Below, piece after piece: positions 1 to 8,132 of a DNA stretch of 19,142 nt. Under the pieces are notes generated by a model. The model made no database searches and was not told the DNA's origin. It was given only the letters and a program-made list of their open reading frames with translations. This stretch comes from Verrucomicrobiota bacterium (GTDB taxonomy: Bacteria; Verrucomicrobiota; Verrucomicrobiia; Limisphaerales; JAHEOI01), in the NCBI GenBank assembly GCA_018610125.1, contig JAHEOI010000273.1:1-19142 (forward strand), given 5' to 3'. The position numbers and the translations under genes are program-made. Position 1 is the stretch's first letter. Every line of letters starts with the position of its first letter.

Positions 1-276
1 GGATTGTTGATCCAGGAGCTTGCGCAGTCTTTTCTCAAGCTCGGAGTCCTGCTCGCCGAGCCACCAGACAAGATGGGGAATCGCCTCCTGGCCGATTGCG
101 GTGATTGCTTCGCGGGCTTCTTGGCGGGCCTCCTTGGAGGGGCCTCGAAGGCGGGCCAGCCAGCTGCTCAGAGGGCGGTCTTGGTAAACCGGCTCCATGA
201 AAGCGGTCAAGTAAGCGATGCCGGTCGCAATCAGGGCCGCTGCAAGCAATGTGCCTATCCACCAGCTCTTGGTCAT
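1..276 (-). CDS. Membrane-anchored HEAT-like protein, N-terminal 92 aa only (runs off the left edge)
   Basis: Reading the minus strand from ATG 276-274 gives 92 codons without a stop, so the gene continues beyond the window. Residues 4-26 form a hydrophobic segment (WWIGTLLAAALIATGIAYLTAF) that can serve as an uncleaved signal anchor. It is followed by EPVYQDRPLSSWLARL and then a helical stretch containing AITAIGQEAIPHLVWWL. The 'EPVYxxRPLSxWL…A…AIGxxAxPxL' pattern is, from memory, common in HEAT-repeat proteins of Verrucomicrobiota, where it opens a series of HEAT helices outside the membrane; function is unknown. No Shine-Dalgarno sequence is visible before the ATG; a TAAAAT hexamer (minus strand, 290-285) lies only 8 nt upstream of it. 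The gene is divergent from the macroglobulin gene. Confidence 0.72.
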   Translation of the reverse strand, partial: MTKSWWIGTLLAAALIATGIAYLTAFMEPVYQDRPLSSWLARLRGPSKEARQEAREAITAIGQEAIPHLVWWLGEQDSELEKRLRKLLDQQS

Positions 277-351
277 TTAAAGGTATTTTAGCCGAGCCGG
301 GGAGAGTTTGAAAGTGTAAAGCCCAAAACGAGGCGACGGCTGGTTGTGGGT

Positions 352-382
352 ACACGGGACCGCACTCCGTCGCGGTCCGTGT
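352..382. repeat. Inverted repeat, 11-bp stem with one bulged G
   Basis: ACACGGGACCGC (352-363) can pair with GCGGTCCGTGT (372-382). All 11 possible pairs are Watson-Crick if one G in the GGG of the left arm is bulged, with an 8-nt loop. There is no following T-run, so it does not look like an intrinsic terminator. Confidence 0.7.
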
Positions 383-445
383 CCGGGCAATGCCAAAGTG
401 GGGCGCCGAGTACGGCTTCCCTATCAGGGAATAAGCGCTTCGGGG

Positions 446-466
446 AAAGCGGCCGGCAGCCGCTTT
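446..466. repeat. Palindromic repeat, family copy 1 (AAAGCGGC…GCCGCTTT)
   Basis: Arms AAAGCGGC (446-453) and GCCGCTTT (459-466) are perfect reverse complements around CGGCA. The same core, with one base changed in the centre, recurs at 11571-11589, so this is a dispersed short palindrome rather than a chance hairpin. The role is unknown (REP-like). Confidence 0.75.
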
Positions 467-572
467 GACTTTGATCGGTCATTTGCCGTTGCAGCCCAAT
501 GCCGGTAAATTCGTAGACGGTATTCGCCTAAGAAAACTCTCCCGGGATGCGTTTCCTTCGCTGGGTAGAGGA

Positions 573-578
573 AAGGAG
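573..578 (+). promoter_or_regulatory. Shine-Dalgarno site that fixes the macroglobulin start
   Basis: AAGGAG ends 7 nt before ATG 586. The in-frame ATG at 547 has no such site, and starting there would place MRFLRWVEERSIE in front of a normal signal peptide. This supports the start at 586. Confidence 0.8.
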
Positions 579-585
579 CATTGAA

Positions 586-3500
586 ATGAGAAAGAAAAAT
601 GGCTGGTTGCGGTTGGGCAGGTTTCCGTTGTTGGCATTCGCGCTGTCGTGTTTGCCGGCGGTCGGTTTGGCCGCGGAATATGAGGAGCTCAAGGAAAAGG
701 GGGAGGCCTATTATGCCGAAAAATCCTTCTCGTTGGCCCATGAGGTCTACGAAACGCTTCAGGAGCGTGATCTCCAGGGGGCGAAAGCACGCTGGGTCGA
801 ATTCCGACTTGCCGACACCCAATGGCGTGCTGCGACTGCCTCGCGCTCCTCGGATCCGACTCGCTTGGAGCAGGCCGAGCGGCAGCTTCAACTGCTGATT
901 CGTGATATCAAGCGAGAGGAGGAGCGTGATCGCGTCTGGGCCGAGGTTCAAGAATCGCTGGGGGATTTCCATTGGCAACGGGAGCGTCGACGCGATTGGT
1001 CGACGGCCCTCTCGCATTATCGGAAGGCGTTGGATTGGTGGGCGGGCTCGACCGAGCTTGAGATGGCCCGGGAACGCTACCTCGCGATTGTCTGGAAGAT
1101 GGCGAGTCCGGGGTGGCGGAGAGACGGTGGATTTGGGCGGTATCGCGGCTTCAAAATCCCGGTCGAGATCTTGGAGAACGTCCTGAAGATCGCTCGCCAA
1201 GACGAAGACAAAGCCCGTGCCCATTACTTGCTGGCCCAACGACTGCGGCGCCAGAGCGACGACTGGCAGGCAAGGAGGCGAATTCCAAACGAGCTCGAAA
1301 AGGCTGTGGCATTGGGAAAAGGGACCGATTGGTATGACGATGCGCTTTTTGCGTATGCCGAATGGACGCGGGAGCAAGGCCGGATTGAACGGCGCCCGCA
1401 CCAGGGGTGGCGATCGAAACCGGACTTCGAGAAGGCGCTCAAGCTCTACCGACGGCTCATCTCAGAATTCGAAGAGGGCGAAACCCGATATCACGACGAT
1501 GCGAAGCGCCGGATACGGGAGATCACAAAATCCGAGCTTTCGGTGAAAGCGTCGCGAGCTTTCCTGCCGGAGTCCCAAATACGATATCGACTCCATTGGA
1601 GGAATATTGAGCACGTTGAGCTGAAGCTGTATGGGGTCAGTCTGACCGAGAATGTCAATTTGAGGGAATTGCCGAGAAAGGAGGTTTCGCAATGGCTTGA
1701 AGTGATCGATCTCTCGATCCGCAAACCGATTCGCGAGTGGTCTCGCGACCTTTCTGTGGAGGCTCCTTACACACCCGGTGACGAGGAGATCAAGCTTGAC
1801 GAGCCGCTCCCGGTCGGTGCCTACGTTGTCGAGGCAGTCAGCGGCAAGGAAGAGGCGCGCGAGCTCATCCTGGTCTCGGAGGGATCACTTGTCATGCGGA
1901 CCTCCGGTAGCAAAGCGCTGTTTTATTTTTGCAATGTCATTGATGGATCGCCGATTGCGGGGGCTAAAGTCAGTCTTTGGAGGCGTGAGCGTCACGGAGA
2001 GGACGATTTCCGGACCGATCGGAAAACCGCGAAGACGAACGACGACGGTTTGGCGGTGTTCGAGCTTGAAGAGCGGAGCAATAACGACGATCGTAATCTT
2101 TTTGCCGCGGCGAAGTTTGAAGAGACCCAGGCATTTGTCTCCGGTGATTCGCCTTATCCCCGATCCCGGGGTAGCGATTGGAAGATTTACGCCTATGCCG
2201 ATCGACCGGCATACCGTCCCGACGAGACAGTGCGATGGAAGATGATTGTCCGACGGCAAAACGGTTCCGTGTACAACACCCCGGCCGGCAAGACGTTGCA
2301 CTATTCGATCCGGGGACCTCGCAAGGAGAAAATTAAGGAAGGCGAGGTGGAGCTGAACGTCTTTGGTGCGGCTTGGGCCAAGGTCGAGCTCGATTCCTCG
2401 ATGCGACTTGGGGAATACCGGTTGAAGGTAAGCAAGAGCGCGGGAGAGGGTCATCTTACCACGACGTCGCTCTTTCGGCTTGAGGAATACAAGCTGCCCG
2501 ATTTCAAGGTCGAGGTGCAAACTCCCGAAGAAAATGGTAAGAAGAAGGCTTTCTTGCCGGGGGACACCATCGAAGCGACGGTCGAGGCGGAATACTACTT
2601 CGGAGGACCGGTCGCAAACGCCGAGGTCAAAGTCATTGTCCGGAAACGGCCATTTCATCATCGGTGGAGGCCGGAGCGCGAGTACGCTTGGTTTTACTCG
2701 GATGCGCGTCGGCGTTTCGGCCGTCACGGGCGTCGCGGGGGGAAGGAGATCAAGCAGGAGACCCTCAAAACGGGGGTCAATGGGAAGGCGACAATTGAAT
2801 TCGAGGCACCGTCGGACGCCGACCGCGATTACGAATATGAGATTGAGGCCCGGGTGACTGACATCTCGAGACGAGAAGTGGTCGGAAGGGGGACTGTTCG
2901 CGTTACCCAGGAGGCCTACTCCATTCGTGCGAAATCGGAACATCGACTTTATTCACCGCAAGGAAACGTCACGGTGGATTTCAAAGCGGTCGACGCCAAT
3001 GACAATCCCAAGCAGGTCGAAGGCAAAGTGCGGGTTGTTCGCCAGACATGGAAGGAGGTCTGGCTGAGTCCGGAGGGAGATGAAGTCACCGGAAAGAAGC
3101 TGGAAGCGCTTAAAGCGCGCTATCGTCGCTTCCCGCCATTACCGGAAGAGGGAGGTGAGCGGCCATGGCGCCTTCGCGAGCGAGGCTATGAGCGGGAAGA
3201 AGTGCTGACGCGGACGGTAAAGACGAGCGACGAAGGGAGGGCGACACTTACCTTTACCGCCCCGCAAGAAGGGTATTACAGCATTGAATGGGAAAGCTTT
3301 GATTACGCGAAGAATCGCATCCAGACCAAAGAGACGATCTGGGTAACCGATGAAGCGGCGGAACGCCTTGGGTATCAACCCGGAGGAGTTGAGCTTATTG
3401 TGGACAAGGATACCTTCCAAGCCGGCGAAACCGCCCCCGTCATGATCACTGCCTCAAGCAGCAATCGCGACATCCTCTTTTGCGTTGAGAGCGACCGCTT

Positions 3501-6500
3501 CCACCACTACGAGCTGGTGCATCTATCGGGGACGTCCAAGCTGATTAATCTACCGGTGACCGAAGAGCATGTCCCAAACATCTACCTCACTGCGACCATG
3601 GTAAGCGATCGCGAGGTCCATAAGGACACCGAAGAGGTCATCGTGCCGCCTGTGAAGCAGTTCCTTGACGTTGCTGTCACTCCCGACGAGGAGACGTATC
3701 TTCCCGGTGACCAAGGCTGGATCACCGTCACCACACAGGACCACGAAGGGAATCCCGTTTCAGCCGAAGTCTCTCTCGCCACCGTCGACGAATCGGTCTA
3801 TTACATCCAATCCGATTATGCCGGCGATGTCAGGCAGTTCTTCTATGGAGACAAGCGCGATCATCGCGTGCGCTTGGAAGGGACGATGAACGAAAAGCGG
3901 TATGTCAAGCTGGTAAAAGGGCCTCAAGGCGAATGGATCGATCAATGGGCGCTTCTGGAATCCAACCGCAGGGACAAAGACCCTCGAAGTCGGCGACCCC
4001 GCAACGAATTTCAGGAACGTTACGGGCAAGTTGCCAGAAGGGCCGCATTCGATCTCAGCGAATCACCGGCTGAGATGGCCCCGGTCTCAGCCGCCGCTAG
4101 CGCGAGTGCCGGGGGATTCGGCGGTGGACGGTTCGAAGGCGGAGGATTTGGTGGCGGAGGGGGGATTGGTGTGCAAGGAGGCACATCGCCTTCAAACGCT
4201 TCCGGTATCTTTCCGGGCGAGCGACCGAGCGGTGACCAAAAGGCGTTGGATCGCGTCAATGTCCGGACCGACTTTCGGTCGACGGCTTTCTGGCAACCGG
4301 ATATTGAGACCGGCGAGGATGGCAAGGCCCGTGTCCAAGTAACCTTTCCTGAAAACGTAACCTCGTGGAAAGCCAAGGCTCGTGCTGCGACAAAAGGCGC
4401 CCGCTTCGGAATGGACGAGGCGACCGTGCGCACGCGGAAGCCGTTGATCGTCCAACTGCAAGCACCGCGCTTCTTTGTGGCCGGTGATACGGCTGTCCTC
4501 TCCGGGGTGATTCATAACAACACGGATGAGGGGATGGCTATTCGAGTCGGCGCCGAGATTGAAGGACTCCAAGTCCGTGATCCCAAAAGTGTTAAGCAAC
4601 GCATTGAAGTTGCGGCTAAAGGGAAAAAGCGGGTCGATTGGCGGGTGCGCGCCAAGGCTCCGGGTCAAGCCAAGCTTAAGGTGGCCGCCCAAAGCGCCGA
4701 TCACTCCGACGCGATGACAAAGAGCTATCCGATCCATGATCACGGGATCGAGAAACTGCTCGCGAAAAGCGGCAAGCTTGAAGGGGAAGCGGCTACCATG
4801 CCGCTTGATCTGCCCGCCGCCCGAAGACCGGGATCGACGCGCGTGACGGTGCAAGTAGCCCCAAGCTTGGCCGTCACGCTTCTCGACGCATTGCCTTATC
4901 TGATCGATTATCCCTACGGGTGCACCGAGCAAACGTTGAGCCGGTTCGTGCCAACCGTCATTGTTGCCGACACGCTTAAAGACCTTGGGATCAGCCGTGA
5001 AACGGTGGCGTCGCGATTGTTCGGGGGGATTGAAAAGGCGCACGTCGGTAAAACCCACCCCGACGGTAAAGCGAGCCTCGAGAAGCTCGATGACATGATC
5101 GAAAAGGGCCTGCAGCGGCTCTACGAGCTTCAACATGCCGATGGTGGGTGGGGATGGTGGAAAAAGGACGACAGCGATCGCTTCATGACGGCCTACGTCC
5201 TTTGGGGATTAACGTTGGCCCGGGATGCGGGCGTCGGGATAAGGGCGAATGTCCTGAGTCAGGCCGCGGAATTCTTAAACGAGGCTTTGATTGAGGCGGA
5301 GCGGCAATACGACACGCAGGCATGGATGCTCCACGCCTTGGCGGTCTATCAGCGAAGCATCGGCAACCCCGAGCCGACCCGCTTCCAAAAACGTGCCTTT
5401 GATAACCTTTGGCAAAACCGAGCGACCCTGAATGCCTACACCCGGGCGGTGTTTGCCTTGACCGCCGACCATTTCCAGGAAGCAAAGAAGGCCGAGACAT
5501 TGGTCCGCAATCTTCGTGACGGAGCTCGGCGGGATCGGTCGCCGGATACGTCGATCATCCAAAAAGGAGCGCAACAAGATTCGGGTTTGGTGCAAGGGAC
5601 CGCTCATTGGGGTGAGGATGGTATCCATTATCGTTGGTCCGACGGTGGCGTCGAGGCAACCGCGTTTGCCCTGCGTGCCTTGCTGAAGATTAAGCCGCAG
5701 CATGAGCTGATCGGTCCGACAGTCAACTGGCTCATCAAGAATCGCCGCGGTACGCAATGGAGCGACACCCGCGAAACGGCGATCGCGGTCTTGGCGTTGA
5801 GCGACTATCTTCAAGTCTCCGGGGAATTGGAACGCGAGCTCGAGTATGAGCTGGCAGTGAATGGGGAGTCGATCGTGCGAAAGGCGTTGAGCGAAGACGA
5901 GCTCCTGCGCGCCCCGAGCCGCTTCGAGATTGAATCCGAGCAATGGCAATCCGGTCGGAATCGCTTTCAGATCAAACGGCATGCGGGCGAAGGACCGATC
6001 TACGTTTCGGTGGAAGCCCGCTTCTTTACGGAAGAGGAACCGGTAAGCCCGGCCGGGAACGAGCTCTTTGTCAAACGGGATTACCGAAAGTTGGTGCCGC
6101 AGGCAACGCTGCTCAAGGGGCACGAATATAGCAAGGAGCCGCTTGAAGATGGCGATTCAATCGAGAGCGGCCAACGCTTGGAGGTGGTTATCCGGACGGA
6201 AGTCAAAAACAACTATGAATACCTCGTGTTTGAGGACCTTAAGCCGGCGGGCTTTGAATCGGTGGCAGTCCAGAGCGGCAGCTCCGTCACTGCCAAGCAG
6301 CTTAAGCAAGGGGCCTTGACCGATCCGGACTTCGATACGGTCTCGGAGAGCGATTACACAGGGAGTCGGCGCTCGGTTTACATGGAGTTGCGCGACCGAA
6401 AGGTCGCTTTGTTTGTCGATGAGCTGCCGCAAGGTATCTGGGAGCTGCGATATCGATTGCGTGCGGAAACCCCGGGCTATTTCCATGCGTTGCCGGTCAC

Positions 6501-6579
6501 CGGGCACGCGATGTACGTGCCGGAAATTCGCGGAAACAGCAAAGAGCAGCGGATCTCCGTGGAAGAGGCCGCACGGTGA
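586..6579 (+). CDS. Thioester alpha-2-macroglobulin family protein, exported, 1997 aa
   Basis: Alpha-2-macroglobulins trap proteases: cleavage of an exposed bait region triggers collapse and covalent capture through an internal thioester. Residues 1-30 form a signal peptide (KK, then a hydrophobic run ending VGLAA); ALSC at 19-22 is a poor lipobox, so lipoprotein export is possible but less likely. Residues 31-330 are helical and TPR-like. Macroglobulin beta domains follow, including DRPAYRP near 539-545 and EEYKLPDFKVEV near 633-643. A disordered bait segment (about 1126-1225) has basic sites SRRPR and ARRAAF and a Gly-rich stretch at 1176-1199. The A2M domain has AFWQPDIETGEDGKA from 1234. 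The thioester domain has GCTEQ with Cys1446 and Gln1449 intact, then HADGGWGWW near 1517. C-terminal macroglobulin-type domains end the protein. The protein is longer than E. coli YfhM (about 1650 aa). No pbpC-like partner gene is adjacent within the window. The family call is firm; biological targets are inferred. Confidence 0.95.
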   Translation: MRKKNGWLRLGRFPLLAFALSCLPAVGLAAEYEELKEKGEAYYAEKSFSLAHEVYETLQERDLQGAKARWVEFRLADTQWRAATASRSSDPTRLEQAERQLQLLIRDIKREEERDRVWAEVQESLGDFHWQRERRRDWSTALSHYRKALDWWAGSTELEMARERYLAIVWKMASPGWRRDGGFGRYRGFKIPVEILENVLKIARQDEDKARAHYLLAQRLRRQSDDWQARRRIPNELEKAVALGKGTDWYDDALFAYAEWTREQGRIERRPHQGWRSKPDFEKALKLYRRLISEFEEGETRYHDDAKRRIREITKSELSVKASRAFLPESQIRYRLHWRNIEHVELKLYGVSLTENVNLRELPRKEVSQWLEVIDLSIRKPIREWSRDLSVEAPYTPGDEEIKLDEPLPVGAYVVEAVSGKEEARELILVSEGSLVMRTSGSKALFYFCNVIDGSPIAGAKVSLWRRERHGEDDFRTDRKTAKTNDDGLAVFELEERSNNDDRNLFAAAKFEETQAFVSGDSPYPRSRGSDWKIYAYADRPAYRPDETVRWKMIVRRQNGSVYNTPAGKTLHYSIRGPRKEKIKEGEVELNVFGAAWAKVELDSSMRLGEYRLKVSKSAGEGHLTTTSLFRLEEYKLPDFKVEVQTPEENGKKKAFLPGDTIEATVEAEYYFGGPVANAEVKVIVRKRPFHHRWRPEREYAWFYSDARRRFGRHGRRGGKEIKQETLKTGVNGKATIEFEAPSDADRDYEYEIEARVTDISRREVVGRGTVRVTQEAYSIRAKSEHRLYSPQGNVTVDFKAVDANDNPKQVEGKVRVVRQTWKEVWLSPEGDEVTGKKLEALKARYRRFPPLPEEGGERPWRLRERGYEREEVLTRTVKTSDEGRATLTFTAPQEGYYSIEWESFDYAKNRIQTKETIWVTDEAAERLGYQPGGVELIVDKDTFQAGETAPVMITASSSNRDILFCVESDRFHHYELVHLSGTSKLINLPVTEEHVPNIYLTATMVSDREVHKDTEEVIVPPVKQFLDVAVTPDEETYLPGDQGWITVTTQDHEGNPVSAEVSLATVDESVYYIQSDYAGDVRQFFYGDKRDHRVRLEGTMNEKRYVKLVKGPQGEWIDQWALLESNRRDKDPRSRRPRNEFQERYGQVARRAAFDLSESPAEMAPVSAAASASAGGFGGGRFEGGGFGGGGGIGVQGGTSPSNASGIFPGERPSGDQKALDRVNVRTDFRSTAFWQPDIETGEDGKARVQVTFPENVTSWKAKARAATKGARFGMDEATVRTRKPLIVQLQAPRFFVAGDTAVLSGVIHNNTDEGMAIRVGAEIEGLQVRDPKSVKQRIEVAAKGKKRVDWRVRAKAPGQAKLKVAAQSADHSDAMTKSYPIHDHGIEKLLAKSGKLEGEAATMPLDLPAARRPGSTRVTVQVAPSLAVTLLDALPYLIDYPYGCTEQTLSRFVPTVIVADTLKDLGISRETVASRLFGGIEKAHVGKTHPDGKASLEKLDDMIEKGLQRLYELQHADGGWGWWKKDDSDRFMTAYVLWGLTLARDAGVGIRANVLSQAAEFLNEALIEAERQYDTQAWMLHALAVYQRSIGNPEPTRFQKRAFDNLWQNRATLNAYTRAVFALTADHFQEAKKAETLVRNLRDGARRDRSPDTSIIQKGAQQDSGLVQGTAHWGEDGIHYRWSDGGVEATAFALRALLKIKPQHELIGPTVNWLIKNRRGTQWSDTRETAIAVLALSDYLQVSGELERELEYELAVNGESIVRKALSEDELLRAPSRFEIESEQWQSGRNRFQIKRHAGEGPIYVSVEARFFTEEEPVSPAGNELFVKRDYRKLVPQATLLKGHEYSKEPLEDGDSIESGQRLEVVIRTEVKNNYEYLVFEDLKPAGFESVAVQSGSSVTAKQLKQGALTDPDFDTVSESDYTGSRRSVYMELRDRKVALFVDELPQGIWELRYRLRAETPGYFHALPVTGHAMYVPEIRGNSKEQRISVEEAAR
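4111..4182 (+). other. Glycine-rich segment of the macroglobulin bait region
   Basis: Codons 1176-1199 encode a 24-residue stretch, mostly Gly with two GGF and one RFEGG motif. It lies between basic, protease-sensitive-looking sequence and the conserved A2M domain. The location matches the bait region of this family; that it works as a flexible hinge is inference. Confidence 0.7.
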
Positions 6580-6640
6580 AATGGAAGTGGCCGGAGCTTG
6601 CCACGCAAACCGACCCGCCGGGGTCCCCTCCGACTCGCCC

Positions 6641-6745
6641 TTATTAAGCGTTCAAGAAATTCTTGCATAACTTTTGAGCCGGAAGGCTGTAGCCGCACAC
6701 TTTAGTTGCGCTTCCTCATGCAGGAACTTCTTGAACGCTTAATAG
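6641..6745. repeat. Long imperfect inverted repeat, about 27-29 bp arms, 48-nt loop
   Basis: Positions 6642-6668 pair with 6718-6744: 25 Watson-Crick pairs, one G-T wobble and one mismatch (6659/6727). The core TTAAGCGTTCAAGAA is matched perfectly by TTCTTGAACGCTTAA. The loop is 6670-6716. It has no coding capacity, so it resembles a small non-autonomous (MITE/REP-like) element or a bidirectional transcript-end structure. Confidence 0.85.
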
Positions 6746-6809
6746 AGCACTTGAAAGTGTCTGCATTTCGGTTTGCAGGGTAAAAGGTAAAACCTGATAG
6801 GGGTAAAGT

Positions 6810-6835
6810 GGGACGTCCGGGAGAACGAACGTCCC
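6810..6835. repeat. Inverted repeat GGGACGT…ACGTCCC
   Basis: Arms 6810-6816 and 6829-6835 are perfect 7-bp complements with a 12-nt loop. A competing pairing exists: GATAGGG (6796-6802) with CCCTATC (6833-6839), which uses the same CCC. Confidence 0.6.
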
Positions 6836-6846
6836 TATCGGGCTGG

Positions 6847-6862
6847 GGACTGCCTGCAGTCC
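6847..6862. repeat. Short palindrome GGACTGC-CT-GCAGTCC
   Basis: Perfect 7-bp arms separated by 2 nt, 13 nt beyond the helicase stop codon. The helicase transcript would read through it, but no U-run follows on that strand. Confidence 0.6.
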
Positions 6863-6875
6863 GCTGTTTGTCAGC

Positions 6876-8132
6876 TTAGCGACGCAATCTGGGTGGCCGC
6901 TTGGGGCCGGGGCTTCGGCGTCGGAAATTACGGCCTTGGCGCGACTGCGGACGAAACGAACGTCCGGTATTTCCTTTACCAAACTTCGGCTCCCGGGTTT
7001 TCGGCTCCATTCCTTCCACGACCTTGCGTTCAATGGAGTCTCCGGTGAGCCGCTCGATGCCGGCCAACCGACTCCAATCATCCGGACCGATGAAGGAAAT
7101 CGCTTTGCCTTCGACTCCGGCTCGGCCGGTCCGTCCGATACGGTGAATGTAGTCTTCGGCGACGGAAGGAAGCTCGTAGTTGATGACGTGGCTCAGTCCT
7201 TTGATATCCAATCCGCGCGCTGCGACGTCGGTTGCCACGAGCAATCGCACGCTGCCTCGGCGCATTTCGTCGATGACGCGACGTCGGGCGGCTTGACGCA
7301 TGTCACCATGCAGTACCTGATTGGGATGTCCCAAATTCTGAAGGGTCCTCCCGAGTTGCTCGGCGCCGCGTTTGGTGGCCGTGAAGATCAAGGCTTGATT
7401 CAAATCATCATTTGAAAGCGTGTGGGACAAAAGCCGGTGCTTATGCGATGTGCCGTCCGCATGGTAGACGCTTTGGTCGATCAGCTCATGTCGCCTGTCA
7501 TTGACGGCCAATTGCAGGGTCTCGGGGTCGGACATCAAGGCCTGGGCCGTGCGGAGGACTGCTCCTTCCAAAGTGGCCGAGAAGAGCAAGGTCTGACGAC
7601 GTTTTGGGACGGCATTGGCGATTGTGTGGACATCCTCGATAAAGCCCATATCGAGCATCCGGTCCGCCTCATCCAACACAAGGGTTTCCAGTCGGGAAAA
7701 ATCGAGTCTCCCGCTCTTCATGTGGTCCATCAGACGCCCGGGCGTGGCCACCAGGAGATCGACCGGTTTTTCCAACAGTCGGATTTGGGGAGGGTATGGC
7801 ATTCCGCCCAAGACATTCCCCGAGGTGAATCGGCAACCGCGCCCGCAAAGGCGGATATCCTCATTGACCTGCATGGCCAACTCCCGAGTCGGGGTAAGGA
7901 CCAGCACGCGAGGGCCTTTACCGGGTTTCTGGGACGGGGTCATCAGACGTTGCAAGGCCGGCAGGACAAAAGCGGCGGTCTTACCGGTGCCGGTATTGGC
8001 GGAGGCCATGAGATCGCGTCCTTTTAGGATGAGAGGGATCGCATTCTCTTGAATCGGGGTCGGCTCGACGAAGCCTTGCGCTTCGACAGCCTTTTGCAGC
8101 TTGGCGTTGAGGTCTAGCTCTTTAAATAACAT
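6876..8132 (-). CDS. rhlE: DEAD-box ATP-dependent RNA helicase, RhlE-like
   Basis: Cytoplasmic ATP-dependent RNA unwinding enzyme, of a type that acts in ribosome assembly and mRNA turnover. All motifs are present in order in 418 aa: Q motif FVEPTPIQ (21-28), Walker A ANTGTGKT (45-52, Lys51), PTRELAMQV (81-89), TPGR (130-133), DEAD (154-157), SAT (185-187), ATDVAARGLDI (300-310) and HRIGRTGRAG (330-339). The C-terminal tail after residue 375 is basic (GRNFRRR, KRPPRLRR), typical of RhlE-type RNA-binding extensions. Walker A has Asn where Gln is usual (AQTGTGKT), a tolerated change. Start ATG at 8132 opens directly with the family N-terminus (MLFKELDLNAKL); no good Shine-Dalgarno site is seen. 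Subfamily naming (RhlE rather than another DEAD-box group) is less sure than the family. Confidence 0.93.
   Translation of the reverse strand: MLFKELDLNAKLQKAVEAQGFVEPTPIQENAIPLILKGRDLMASANTGTGKTAAFVLPALQRLMTPSQKPGKGPRVLVLTPTRELAMQVNEDIRLCGRGCRFTSGNVLGGMPYPPQIRLLEKPVDLLVATPGRLMDHMKSGRLDFSRLETLVLDEADRMLDMGFIEDVHTIANAVPKRRQTLLFSATLEGAVLRTAQALMSDPETLQLAVNDRRHELIDQSVYHADGTSHKHRLLSHTLSNDDLNQALIFTATKRGAEQLGRTLQNLGHPNQVLHGDMRQAARRRVIDEMRRGSVRLLVATDVAARGLDIKGLSHVINYELPSVAEDYIHRIGRTGRAGVEGKAISFIGPDDWSRLAGIERLTGDSIERKVVEGMEPKTREPKFGKGNTGRSFRPQSRQGRNFRRRSPGPKRPPRLRR

Larger units (their letters stand above)
277..585. other. Divergent intergenic region with two palindromes
   Basis: This 309-bp gap separates the divergent HEAT-like and macroglobulin genes. 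I see no credible gene in it. It contains a bulged hairpin (352-382) and a palindrome of a repeated family (446-466). The macroglobulin promoter should lie in the right half, but only weak matches are present: TTGCCG at 483-488 with TAAATT at 506-511 (17-nt spacer, each about 4 of 6 matches to the sigma70 consensus). I would not call a promoter from that. Confidence 0.6.
6580..6875. other. Convergent intergenic region filled with palindromes
   Basis: This 296-bp gap lies between the 3' ends of the macroglobulin and helicase genes. I see no credible gene. It contains a long inverted repeat (6641-6745), a GGGACGT/ACGTCCC palindrome (6810-6835) and GGACTGC/GCAGTCC (6847-6862). None has a T-run typical of a strong intrinsic terminator, although the long repeat could stop or protect both transcripts. 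Confidence 0.6.

Noticed and set aside
35..355. 106-aa minus-strand frame at the left edge
   Set aside because: It overlaps the HEAT-like fragment in another frame; the translation is low-complexity, while the fragment starting at 276 has a membrane segment and a family pattern.
483..511. Sigma70 promoter for the macroglobulin
   Set aside because: Both hexamers match at only about 4 of 6 positions, which is expected by chance in a 300-bp spacer.
424..5136. Long minus-strand open frames opposite the macroglobulin (for example 424-1401, 1885-2943, 4192-5136)
   Set aside because: They oppose a gene with unmistakable domains, their translations show no family motif and are rich in Arg, Pro and Ser, and they are explained by codon bias in GC-rich DNA.
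5275..6123. 282-aa minus-strand frame opposite the thioester domain and C-terminus
   Set aside because: Same reason: antisense shadow with no recognisable domain.
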